Part shown: in pieces, positions 1-6,579 of the stretch
Layout: every line of letters starts with the position of its first letter
Position numbering within the stretch: position 1 is the stretch's first letter
Origin: Lachnoclostridium sp. UBA7097
Lineage (GTDB): Bacteria; Bacillota; Clostridia; Lachnospirales; Lachnospiraceae
DNA length: 16,524 bases
NCBI GenBank assembly: GCA_002499945.1
Contig: DKYP01000154.1
Coordinates: forward strand, 1-16,524
Direction of reading: 5' to 3'
Position numbers and translations under genes: made by a program
Notes under the pieces: model-generated
Told to the model about the DNA's origin: nothing
Seen by the model: the letters and a program-made list of their open reading frames with translations, nothing else
The model's database searches: none

Positions 1-45
1 CCATTCATCCCACGGTCTAAAGACTATGGGTTTTCTGGCTGAAAT
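1..45 (+). mobile_element. Probable right-end remnant of an IS200/IS605-family element
   Basis: An imperfect hairpin pairs CCCA-CG-GTC (9-17) with GAC-TA-TGGG (22-30) across a TAAA loop and is followed by GGTTTTCTGGCT. This layout (TTCATCCCA, a short hairpin with a TAAA loop, then TGGGTTTTCTGGC) is what I recall at the right end of IS200/IS605-type elements, downstream of tnpB, where the 3' part of the TnpB guide RNA is encoded. The transposase genes would lie left of the window and are not seen. The exact cleavage site cannot be placed. It could instead be an isolated remnant or a terminator-like hairpin. Confidence 0.4.
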
Positions 46-85
46 TTTATAAATTTTCTAAAGTTATTAGGAGGAATGCACCAGC

Positions 86-1483
86 ATGAATGACAGTTTA
101 AAGAAACGTATGGCAGATGATTGTATGACAAGAACCAGCATTGATTTATTTTCTGGTCCGGGTGGTTTATGCACAGGTTTTAAATGGGCAGGTATATTGC
201 CGCTTATAGCAGTTGAATGGACAGATACTACAGTGCAGACATATTCCATAACACATAATGCAGAGGTTCTGGAACTTGGAAAATATACGGATAATACAGA
301 TGAGGGCAAAGAATACCTGAGGTCATTTATGCATGAAAGCATCCAGACACTTTTAATACATGGGGATATTAACCGGGTCAGCAATAAGATGGTGAAGGAA
401 CTGTTATTATCAAGATATGGCATTGATTCTTTGGATGAAACTGTAGATGTTGTATCAGGGGGTGCACCATGTGAGAGTTTCAGCCTTGCGGGCACAAGGA
501 CTGAGAATGATGAACGGGATGGTTTATTTAGTAATATTGTACGTATTGCACGTACAGTTAATACTAAGATAATATTATTTGAAAATGTCAAAGGCATGTT
601 TTCTAAGGCGAGAGATGGACAAAAGGGGGCTATATTTAATTATATATGTGATACTTTTGAGGATAAGAATGCAACGCCTTCGTATAAGCTTGTATCAAGG
701 GAACAGGGCACTATTTTGCTTAAAGCCTGTGATTATGGGGTCCCGCAGCTTAGGGAAAGGCTTTTTCTTGTATTAATACATAGCGGGCTGGCAGACAGGT
801 TAAGGTTTACATATCCTGAGAAGGAATATGGCCCCGGCAGGAAATACCCTTATCTTACGGTACAGGATGCGATTGGTGATTTACCAAAGATAGAGATGGG
901 GGAGGAGGCAACATATTACAGGAAAAGGGAGTATAAGGATAAAAACAGGGAACATTTTATAAGTATAATGCGTGGAAAATATAAGTCAGACATAATGAAT
1001 ACTGCTGTTCCAAGGCATCTTATAGAAAAGGGGCTTTTTAAGGAAAACAGCATAAGCAGCCATAGAGCACCCGGGCATACTAAGAGGAAGCAGGGACTTC
1101 TTGCACTTATAAAAGAAAAAGAAAGCATGAAGATGGCATTTGACAGGCTGGAGAGGGAAGGCAGTATTGAAAAATACAGGCATTTATTCCCTAATACTAT
1201 TTACAGTTCAAGAAACCGGAGGTTAATTAAGACAGAGATAAGTTTTACTGTAACATCACATTGCCTTGATGAAATCCTGCATCCATATTTAAACAGGGCA
1301 ATATCACCAAGGGAAGCTGCAAGGCTGCAGAGTTTCCCGGACTGGTACCAGTTTGCCGGGCCTTATGTGCAGTTCCATGGGGATAAAATGCAGGACAGGT
1401 ATGAGCAGATTGGGGATGCAATACCGCCGCTTCTTGCATATGCACTGGCAAAGGAGATTATAAGGGCATTAAAAGATATTTAG
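86..1483 (+). CDS. C5-cytosine DNA methyltransferase (Dcm/HhaI-type fold)
   Basis: This enzyme transfers a methyl group from S-adenosylmethionine to C5 of cytosine in a specific DNA site. The 465-residue protein carries the ordered C5-methylase motifs: motif I SIDLFSGPGG (residues 18-27, AdoMet loop), motif IV GGAPC with catalytic Cys129, motif VI ENV (166-168), motif VIII QLRER (221-225), motif IX around REAARLQSFPDW (409-420) and motif X QIGDAIPPLLAYALAKEI (441-458). The variable target-recognition region lies between about 240 and 400; its specificity cannot be read by eye. Start ATG 86 has AGGAGG (69-74) 11 bases upstream; M9 (110) is an in-frame alternative. It is followed 53 bases later by a Vsr endonuclease, the usual partner of C5 methylases. 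No restriction endonuclease is visible, so it may be orphan or part of a system whose nuclease is outside the window. Confidence 0.95.
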   Translation: MNDSLKKRMADDCMTRTSIDLFSGPGGLCTGFKWAGILPLIAVEWTDTTVQTYSITHNAEVLELGKYTDNTDEGKEYLRSFMHESIQTLLIHGDINRVSNKMVKELLLSRYGIDSLDETVDVVSGGAPCESFSLAGTRTENDERDGLFSNIVRIARTVNTKIILFENVKGMFSKARDGQKGAIFNYICDTFEDKNATPSYKLVSREQGTILLKACDYGVPQLRERLFLVLIHSGLADRLRFTYPEKEYGPGRKYPYLTVQDAIGDLPKIEMGEEATYYRKREYKDKNREHFISIMRGKYKSDIMNTAVPRHLIEKGLFKENSISSHRAPGHTKRKQGLLALIKEKESMKMAFDRLEREGSIEKYRHLFPNTIYSSRNRRLIKTEISFTVTSHCLDEILHPYLNRAISPREAARLQSFPDWYQFAGPYVQFHGDKMQDRYEQIGDAIPPLLAYALAKEIIRALKDI

Positions 1484-1536
1484 GTAAATTAAAATGTATA
1501 GCAAAGAAAAGGATGATATTTTAGGGGATGGTATAA

Positions 1537-1968
1537 ATGGACGTACTTACAAAAGAACAGCGCAGGAAAAATATGCAGCGTATAAAAGGAAAGAATACAT
1601 CTATAGAAGTAAAGCTTTGCAAAGCATTATGGCAGAAAGGCTACCATTACAGGAAGAATTATAAGGAGCTGCCAGGTTCACCGGATATTGTATTGACAAA
1701 ATATAAAATAGCTATATTCTGTGATGGGGAATTTTTTCATGGCAAAGACTGGGATAAGTTAAAGGCAAGGCTTGAAAAGGGCGAAAGGGGTGAATACTGG
1801 ATTAAGAAGATTACAAGGAATATGGAGCGTGATGAAGAAGTCAATAAACAGTTAATTTTCAGGGGCTGGACTGTTTTAAGGTTCTGGGAGGATGAAATTA
1901 AGAAAAATACAGATGAATGTGTAAAGGCTGTTGAAGAAGCAATATTTGATGTTTCAATGGGGAGTTAA
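1537..1968 (+). CDS. vsr: Vsr-type very short patch repair endonuclease
   Basis: Vsr nicks DNA 5' of the T in T:G mismatches that arise by deamination of 5-methylcytosine, so repair restores the methylated site. The 143-residue product has the N-terminal helix motif RRKNMQRIKGKNTSIE with Glu24, the core GSPDIVL (Asp50), then AIFCDGEFFHGKDW (Asp63, His68), and the C-terminal NMERDEEVNKQL and GWTVLRFWEDEI segments. Compared with E. coli Vsr, the position of catalytic His64 is Asp63 and the zinc-ligand Cys66 position is Glu65, so the zinc site looks absent. I recall this zinc-less variant in Firmicutes, so it need not be a defect. It follows the C5 methyltransferase and is probably cotranscribed with it; it ends directly at a 19-bp hairpin. 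Confidence 0.9.
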   Translation: MDVLTKEQRRKNMQRIKGKNTSIEVKLCKALWQKGYHYRKNYKELPGSPDIVLTKYKIAIFCDGEFFHGKDWDKLKARLEKGERGEYWIKKITRNMERDEEVNKQLIFRGWTVLRFWEDEIKKNTDECVKAVEEAIFDVSMGS

Positions 1969-2011
1969 ATAAATGTCATGGTGGTTATTGTGTAACTGCC
2001 ATGACATTTAT
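1969..2011. terminator. Long hairpin between convergent vsr and bioY
   Basis: Bases 1969-1987 pair with 1993-2011 in a 19-bp stem (two G-T wobbles) around loop TTGTG. It starts at the base after the vsr stop codon and lies 13 bases from the bioY stop, where a shared terminator would be expected. No clean T-run follows on either strand (AAGTTATGCCGTTTTAA on plus), so intrinsic termination may be weak, or the stem may mainly protect mRNA ends. Confidence 0.6.
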
Positions 2012-2024
2012 AAGTTATGCCGTT

Positions 2025-2579
2025 TTAATTTCCCATATTGTTTATAATTCTGCGTAACTGTGGTACAAGCTGTGCCGCTAATACCGCTTTGACAATATCA
2101 AGTACGATAAATGGTACAAATCCTGTAATAAATGCTGCTTTAAATGGTACTTTTGAAACAGCCATAATCCAGAATGTACCTATAAGGTCAACGGAGATGG
2201 CAGATAATACTGCAACAGACATCAGGTATAACCTGTTATATGTATGCATACAAATCATTGGGATAAGTGCTGAAATAATAAGAAATCCTATGTTGTATCC
2301 TCCATATGGCCCGGTAATATAGCCAAGCCCGCTGGTGCCCCCAACAAAAACAGGAACTCCGGCTATGCCAAGCAGCAGCCATACCAGAATTATAGTAAAT
2401 GATTGCCGGGCAGGAAACGTAAGCACTATAATTGTAATTATTAAAGTCAGTGCTGTAATATGTGTACCATTTGGCAAAGGGATACTTATATAGGCCGATA
2501 CACATAGTACAGCAGCAAACATTGACATAATCACAAGGCAATGGGTAGAAATTTTACTATTTATTTTGCTTTTTTCCAT
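2025..2579 (-). CDS. bioY: BioY biotin transporter substrate-binding (S) component
   Basis: BioY is the membrane S-component that captures biotin; it works with an ECF energizing module (EcfA/A'/T) or, in some bacteria, alone. The protein is about 184 residues with roughly six hydrophobic segments and the family signature GIAGVPVFVGGTSGLGY followed by GPYGGYNIGF. An upstream in-frame ATG at 2591 has GGAG only 2 bases away; ATG 2579 has GGAG (2586-2589) 6 bases upstream and is preferred. No ECF ATPase or biotin-synthesis gene is nearby. It is divergent from an acyl-CoA enzyme cluster and shares with it the BirA-like operator at 2709-2737. The leader is about 100 bases, in which I see no riboswitch. 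Confidence 0.93.
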   Translation of the reverse strand: MEKSKINSKISTHCLVIMSMFAAVLCVSAYISIPLPNGTHITALTLIITIIVLTFPARQSFTIILVWLLLGIAGVPVFVGGTSGLGYITGPYGGYNIGFLIISALIPMICMHTYNRLYLMSVAVLSAISVDLIGTFWIMAVSKVPFKAAFITGFVPFIVLDIVKAVLAAQLVPQLRRIINNMGN

Positions 2580-2685
2580 TTTTGGCTCCATTTCTCCAGT
2601 GCATAATCCAAAGTATAAAAATCTAAAATTTTCAACAGCGTTTTTAAGCTTTCTATGGTTTTGCCTGGTTCCTGTTTATGGCAAT

Positions 2686-2714
2686 ATTATACAAAAGCGT
2701 TATATGTATGTCAA
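2686..2714 (-). promoter_or_regulatory. bioY promoter, consensus sigma-A
   Basis: On the minus strand TTGACA (2714-2709) is followed by exactly 17 bases and TATAAT (2691-2686), a perfect consensus pair. The -35 box lies inside the left arm of the BirA-like operator, so a bound repressor would directly block RNA polymerase. The predicted start is near 2679. Confidence 0.85.
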
Positions 2715-2737
2715 CTGAAAAATTGTAAAGGTTGACA
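2709..2737. promoter_or_regulatory. BirA (biotin repressor) operator candidate
   Basis: A perfect 7-bp inverted repeat, TGTCAAC (2709-2715) and GTTGACA (2731-2737), is separated by 15 bases. This agrees with the known BirA operator form in Firmicutes (TGTTAAC-N14/16-GTTAACA type), and the left-hand gene is bioY, a standard BirA target. Each arm contains one of the two divergent -35 hexamers. One bound BirA-biotinoyl-AMP dimer would shut off both directions. The birA gene itself is not in the window. Confidence 0.8.
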
Positions 2738-2760
2738 AACTTAAAATGAAGAATTATACT
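2732..2760 (+). promoter_or_regulatory. Promoter of the hotdog-thiolase-ligase operon
   Basis: TTGACA (2732-2737), 17 bases, then TATACT (2755-2760). The -35 box is the right arm of the BirA-like operator. The predicted transcription start is about 2766-2768, only a few bases before ATG 2770, so the first gene has almost no leader. Confidence 0.82.
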
Positions 2761-2769
2761 TTATAAAAA

Positions 2770-3447
2770 ATGGAGGGGATAATTCTGGAAAAAGAAGCTG
2801 TAACAGACAGGGCAGATATAATATATATTTACAGGAAGCTTGTTGCAAGCCTTACGGAAATAAAAGGTTTTGATGGCTGGATGATTGCAAAGGCAGAATT
2901 TAGGACAGAGGAAAAAAGATGCAATATTTTAAAGGATACAGGTAATAATATAAAGTTTATAAAGATGCGTAAGGTTTATTCGGTTATTTCTGCAAATATA
3001 ATATATAATAATATAGAATATGCCCTTATTATGGATATTGTAAAACCAGATAGTATATCTGGCATAAATACAAGTAAGCCAGTAAAGGTGGCAGGAAGTA
3101 ATGCAGGTTGTACATATTTATTTACATTAAAATATATGAAAGATGATATTGGAAGGTTTACGGAGGCTACAGGGGACAGTAATCCTATTCATAAGACAGA
3201 AAAGCCAGTAGTTCCGGGTTTTCTTATGTTTGAGGATATAATTTCAAAAGCATATAATTATAAGGATACCGCAGATAACATGACAACAGGATATACAATA
3301 TATTTCAGGAATCCAGTGTTTGCTGGTGATGAAGTGGAAGTATACAGGACTGGCAATGGCACTGGAGAAATAATGGCTTTGCGGGATGGTGTTTTGGCAA
3401 TGCAGGCAATAATGTACAGGGGGCAGTTATGGAGAAAGCATATATAG
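2770..3447 (+). CDS. MaoC-like hotdog-fold (acyl-CoA hydratase/dehydratase-like) protein
   Basis: The C-terminal half carries the MaoC/R-hydratase pattern: FTEATGDSNPIH (residues 130-141, with the catalytic-type Asp136 and His141), then VVPGF (147-151) and FRNPVFAGDEVEVY (179-192), typical of hotdog hydratases acting on (R)-3-hydroxyacyl-CoA or enoyl-CoA. The first ~110 residues are unassigned and may be a degenerate second hotdog. It overlaps the thiolase by 19 bases, so the two are translationally linked. The start is uncertain: ATG 2770 lies 2-4 bases from the predicted transcript start with no Shine-Dalgarno upstream, while GGAGGGG (2772-2778) sits 6 bases before an in-frame CTG at 2785. 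Substrate unknown; a non-catalytic acyl-binding role is possible. Confidence 0.75.
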   Translation: MEGIILEKEAVTDRADIIYIYRKLVASLTEIKGFDGWMIAKAEFRTEEKRCNILKDTGNNIKFIKMRKVYSVISANIIYNNIEYALIMDIVKPDSISGINTSKPVKVAGSNAGCTYLFTLKYMKDDIGRFTEATGDSNPIHKTEKPVVPGFLMFEDIISKAYNYKDTADNMTTGYTIYFRNPVFAGDEVEVYRTGNGTGEIMALRDGVLAMQAIMYRGQLWRKHI

Positions 3448-4610
3448 CAGGAGGGGCAAGAAGTTATATAGGGATAGAGAACAGCATGTACCGTAATATT
3501 CCTGCAGAGATTCTTGGGGCTAAGGTTCTTAAATATATTCTGGGGAAATATAAAGGGCTGGATGCTGAACTTGTTATTGCAGGAAATGCAACAGGTGCAG
3601 GAGGCAATATTACAAGGCTTATGATGCTTGAAGCCGGGCTTCCGGAAAATATACCTGCGTTTACAGTAGATTTGCAATGTGCTTCAGGGCTTGAAAGTAT
3701 TGCAATAGCGGCTGCCAGGGTACAGAGCGGGCAGTCAGATTGTGTTATTGCAGGAGGTTTTGAAAGCTGTTCAACAGCCCCGGGGCGCAGGTATAATAAG
3801 AACCATCCGGATTATGGAATCTATGGTGGAGAAGATTCATGGTACAGGACAGCAAAGTTTTCACCGGGTGTGCATAAACAGGCAGCAATGCTTGAAGGTG
3901 CGGAAAGGACAGCATTATCAGAAGGGATTACAAGGGGTATGCTTGACCACTGGGTTTTAAGAAGCCATTCGCTTGCAAAGGAAGCAAGGGAAAAAGGCAT
4001 TTTAAAAGATATTGTTACAAGTGCCAGGGATGGATTTGTTAAGGATGAGGGTATACGTGACAGGATGGACCAGAGGTTATTAGACAGGCTGCCATGTGTA
4101 TTAAAAGGGGGAAGTGTTATAACAGCTGCAAATGCGTGCCTGACTAATGACGGGGCAGCTTTTGCCATAATATGTTCTGGCAGGTATATTAAAGAACATA
4201 GTTTAAAGCCATTAGCAGAGTTTAAAGATGTTGCAGAAACAGGTGTTACCCCGGATGAAAGCCCGCGTTCTGCAATAGCTGCAATAGAAAAATTACTTGC
4301 AAGGAATAATATGGATTACCATGATATATCTGTTTTTGAGTGTAATGAAGCATTTGCTGTAATAGATGAATTATTTGCAAGAAGATATCCTGATGCTATA
4401 GACAGGTATAATATATTTGGCGGTGCACTGGCTTATGGCCATCCGTATGGTGCATCAGGCGGGATTATACTGCTCCATGCACTTAAGGCACTGGAATATA
4501 GTAAAGATGAAGCAAAAGATAAGTATGCTGTATGCAGCATAGCGGCAGCAGGTGGTATTGGGACAGCAATCCTTATTAAAAAGGTTAATAGTTTACAGGA
4601 TATACAGTAA
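3429..4610 (+). CDS. Thiolase-family enzyme (YhfS-like acetyl-CoA acetyltransferase), atypical active site
   Basis: Thiolases condense or cleave acyl-CoAs. The 393-residue protein has the nucleophile loop DLQCASGLES (Cys84), NEAFA (306-310), and GGALAYGHPYGASGG (331-345, His338). The C-terminal loop reads CSIAAAGGIGTA. Aligned on its GGxG to the usual CxGGGxG, the acid/base Cys falls at Ala372, and Cys369 is three residues too early. The enzyme may therefore be mechanistically unusual. Its length is normal for the family. It overlaps the hotdog gene and precedes an acyl-CoA ligase, the pairing seen in B. subtilis yhfT-yhfS, which is BirA-regulated with bioY (yhfU). YhfS identity is inferred mainly from this context; function is unproven. 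Confidence 0.85.
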   Translation: MEKAYIAGGARSYIGIENSMYRNIPAEILGAKVLKYILGKYKGLDAELVIAGNATGAGGNITRLMMLEAGLPENIPAFTVDLQCASGLESIAIAAARVQSGQSDCVIAGGFESCSTAPGRRYNKNHPDYGIYGGEDSWYRTAKFSPGVHKQAAMLEGAERTALSEGITRGMLDHWVLRSHSLAKEAREKGILKDIVTSARDGFVKDEGIRDRMDQRLLDRLPCVLKGGSVITAANACLTNDGAAFAIICSGRYIKEHSLKPLAEFKDVAETGVTPDESPRSAIAAIEKLLARNNMDYHDISVFECNEAFAVIDELFARRYPDAIDRYNIFGGALAYGHPYGASGGIILLHALKALEYSKDEAKDKYAVCSIAAAGGIGTAILIKKVNSLQDIQ

Positions 4611-4615
4611 AGGTA

Positions 4616-4650
4616 GTGTGAAAAAACCATATACGAAAGTTTTTTCACAC
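4616..4650. repeat. Perfect 12-bp hairpin between thiolase and ligase genes
   Basis: GTGTGAAAAAAC (4616-4627) is the exact reverse complement of GTTTTTTCACAC (4639-4650), with an 11-base loop. There is no T-run after the stem, so it is a poor terminator. It may be an mRNA-processing or stabilising stem, an operator, or one arm pair of a small dispersed repeat. Confidence 0.6.
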
Positions 4651-4651
4651 G

Positions 4652-4681
4652 GCAGATTTGTGCCTGCGGCCCAAAGTCTGC
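4652..4681. repeat. Second hairpin directly after the first
   Basis: GCAGATTTG (4652-4660) pairs with CAAAGTCTGC (4672-4681) with one bulged G (4676), giving 9 base pairs around an 11-base GC-rich loop. The two hairpins fill most of the 101-base gap before the ligase start and sit upstream of its likely ribosome binding site. Confidence 0.5.
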
Positions 4682-4711
4682 AGGTATTGTAAAGGTATGG
4701 GGATTCTATAT

Positions 4712-5947
4712 ATGGATTATTTTAAATTGTTTAAGAATGTAAATCCTTGTAAGACTGCAATTATAGAAGATGGCAATGTGTATACATATGGGCAGGTTTC
4801 AGATATGGCTCTTGCCCTGGCAAGGGGGCTATTAAAGAAAAAGGTTTTTATAATGAAGGAAGACAGCATATTAAAGCAGCTTGTAACATTTCTTGCATGT
4901 AATGCAGCTGGCATTGTTCCCCTGGTGGTGCCATCTGATGCCAAAAAGCTTCCAGGGATTAATGATGTGCCAGAAGATGCCTGTATGGCAGTAATGACTT
5001 CTGGCACAACTGGCGTTCCAAAGATTTTATACAGGACATATAAAAGCTGGGCAGATTTTTTCCCAGTGCAGAATGAAATCTTTGGAATAGATAAAGAAAG
5101 CATTTTATTTGCCCATGGAAGCCTTGCATTTACAGGAAATTTGAATTTATATATGGCGCAGTTCTATGCAGGAGGGACAGTTGTTGCAGAGAATAAGTTT
5201 AATCCCAGAAGGTGGGCAGATATAATAAAAAAAGAAAATGTTAATGCAATATACCTTATTCCGTCTAAGCTTATGCTTCTGTCAGATATTGTAAAAGAAT
5301 GTAACTATAATGTAAAGTCTGTAATATCAGGTTCACAAAGCCTTGGGCTTGCTGATGCCCGTAAATTAAAAAAAATATTTCCAATGTCAGATATTACATT
5401 ATATTATGGTGCAAGCGAACTAAGTTATGTTACATATGTAAAAGACAAAGATATGAAGCCAGACAGGAATTTTATAGGGAAACCATTTCCAGGTGTGAAG
5501 GTATCTATAAAAGATGGAATGATTTATGTGGACAGCAAATACCATGCAGAGGGCATTAATTGCCCATATTCAGTATCAGATAATGGATATATGGATGCAG
5601 AGGGTAATTTGTATTTTAAGGGCAGAAGTGATGATATAGTTTTAATACATGGGCGCAAGATTTCATTGGTTAATATTGAAAATGAACTTGAAAAGATGGA
5701 AGATATACATGAGGCAGCAGTGGTATCTGTTATGGATAAACAGAAAAATATAATTATAGCTTTTATTAGTATTAAACCTGGTAATGTAAATACAAATGTT
5801 AATATTGGTAATATTTCCAGTAATTTAAGGAAAAGGCTTGCACATTATGAAATGCCGTGTAAAATAATAGTGTTAGATGAAATTCCGCATAATGGAAGTG
5901 GGAAGAAGGATAAGAAAAAGATTCTGGAAATTTATAAGCAAAAATAG
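4712..5947 (+). CDS. Short acyl-CoA ligase (AMP-forming, YhfT-like)
   Basis: ANL-superfamily enzymes activate a carboxylate with ATP to an acyl-AMP and then an acyl-CoA. Visible core motifs are the phosphate loop MTSGTTGVPK (residues 95-104 from this start), YGASELS (A5), GRSDDIVLIHGRKIS (A7/A8 hinge) and PHNGSGKKDKK near the C-terminus, which holds the A10 catalytic lysine. At 412 residues it is short for the family because the N-terminal subdomain is reduced, as in YhfT. The frame is open back to a TTG at 4658, but that part is hairpin sequence; ATG 4712 with GGGG (4699-4702) upstream is the likeliest start, ATG 4697 second. The substrate is not readable; fatty acids or dicarboxylates such as pimelate are possible. 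Confidence 0.87.
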   Translation: MDYFKLFKNVNPCKTAIIEDGNVYTYGQVSDMALALARGLLKKKVFIMKEDSILKQLVTFLACNAAGIVPLVVPSDAKKLPGINDVPEDACMAVMTSGTTGVPKILYRTYKSWADFFPVQNEIFGIDKESILFAHGSLAFTGNLNLYMAQFYAGGTVVAENKFNPRRWADIIKKENVNAIYLIPSKLMLLSDIVKECNYNVKSVISGSQSLGLADARKLKKIFPMSDITLYYGASELSYVTYVKDKDMKPDRNFIGKPFPGVKVSIKDGMIYVDSKYHAEGINCPYSVSDNGYMDAEGNLYFKGRSDDIVLIHGRKISLVNIENELEKMEDIHEAAVVSVMDKQKNIIIAFISIKPGNVNTNVNIGNISSNLRKRLAHYEMPCKIIVLDEIPHNGSGKKDKKKILEIYKQK

Positions 5948-5962
5948 TAAAAAGGAGGCAAA

Positions 5963-6484
5963 ATGGATTTTTTAGATTTAGCAAAAGAAAGGTATTCCCT
6001 TAGAAGCATGGATGCATGCCATGCTGTGGAAAAAGAAAAACTTGCAAAAATTGCAGAGGCTGCCAGGGTATCGCCGTCAGCATGTAATTTACAAAGGCAC
6101 AGGCTTAAAATAGTAACAAGTGAAACGGGAATAGAAAAAATAAGGAAATGTACAGAGTGCCATTTTAATGCTCCTGTTGTTATTATTATTTCGCTTGAAA
6201 AAGATACAGGCAATTCACCAATGGATGAAGAAAGCGGAATGAGGTTCGGGCTTATGGATATAGGGATAATTGCTGCACATATGTCATTACAGGCAGCAGA
6301 ACTTGGTGTTGGGACAACTATTGTAGGAATGTTTGACAGGGAAAAACTTATAAAAGAATTTGATATACCAGATTCGCAAGAACCTATACTTATAATGCCA
6401 GCCGGATATCCAGCAGACGGCGGCGGGCCATGTATATTACATAAAAGCAGGATTCCAATAGACAAGACAACTGAGTGGGTATAG
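5963..6484 (+). CDS. Small nitroreductase-family flavoprotein
   Basis: FMN-dependent NAD(P)H oxidoreductase of the nitroreductase fold, 173 residues. The N-terminus has RYSLRSM (the RxSxRxF FMN-phosphate motif) and SPSACNLQ (37-44, flavin/dimer contact); GMRFGLMDIGIIAAHMSLQA (94-113) fits the central helix, and the end contains MPAGYPAD (the IGYP-like turn). AAAGGAGG lies just before the ATG, 15 bases after the ligase stop, so it is probably the last gene of the biotin-linked operon. The natural substrate is unknown; in this context a flavin-dependent reduction of an enoyl-type intermediate is conceivable but speculative. Confidence 0.85.
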   Translation: MDFLDLAKERYSLRSMDACHAVEKEKLAKIAEAARVSPSACNLQRHRLKIVTSETGIEKIRKCTECHFNAPVVIIISLEKDTGNSPMDEESGMRFGLMDIGIIAAHMSLQAAELGVGTTIVGMFDREKLIKEFDIPDSQEPILIMPAGYPADGGGPCILHKSRIPIDKTTEWV

Positions 6485-6485
6485 T

Positions 6486-6501
6486 ATAGCATCTCTTTTA
6501 A
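6486..6501 (+). repeat. Left copy of an inverted repeat flanking the Ig-domain gene
   Basis: ATAGCATCTCTTTTAA begins two bases after the nitroreductase stop. Its reverse complement, with one extra A, occurs at 7630-7646 beyond the other end of the minus-strand Ig gene. Confidence 0.5.
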
Positions 6502-6579
6502 TGTTGCATGTAATAAAAATAAAGAATTATATTAGATTTATATAAAGAACTGGTTAGATTGCACAGGCAGATAAATGGA

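Noticed and set aside
67..597. 176-residue minus-strand open frame
   Set aside because: Antisense to the methyltransferase motif I-VI region.
2592..2679. Possible riboswitch or attenuator in the bioY leader
   Set aside because: No aptamer-like conserved core or terminator hairpin with T-run was seen; the BirA-like operator already explains control.
4658..4711. Extended N-terminus of the acyl-CoA ligase from TTG 4658
   Set aside because: The added residues are encoded by the second hairpin, have no ribosome binding site and do not resemble the family; ATG 4712 is better.
5932..6492. 186-residue minus-strand open frame
   Set aside because: Antisense shadow of the nitroreductase gene; no family motif and no ribosome binding site.
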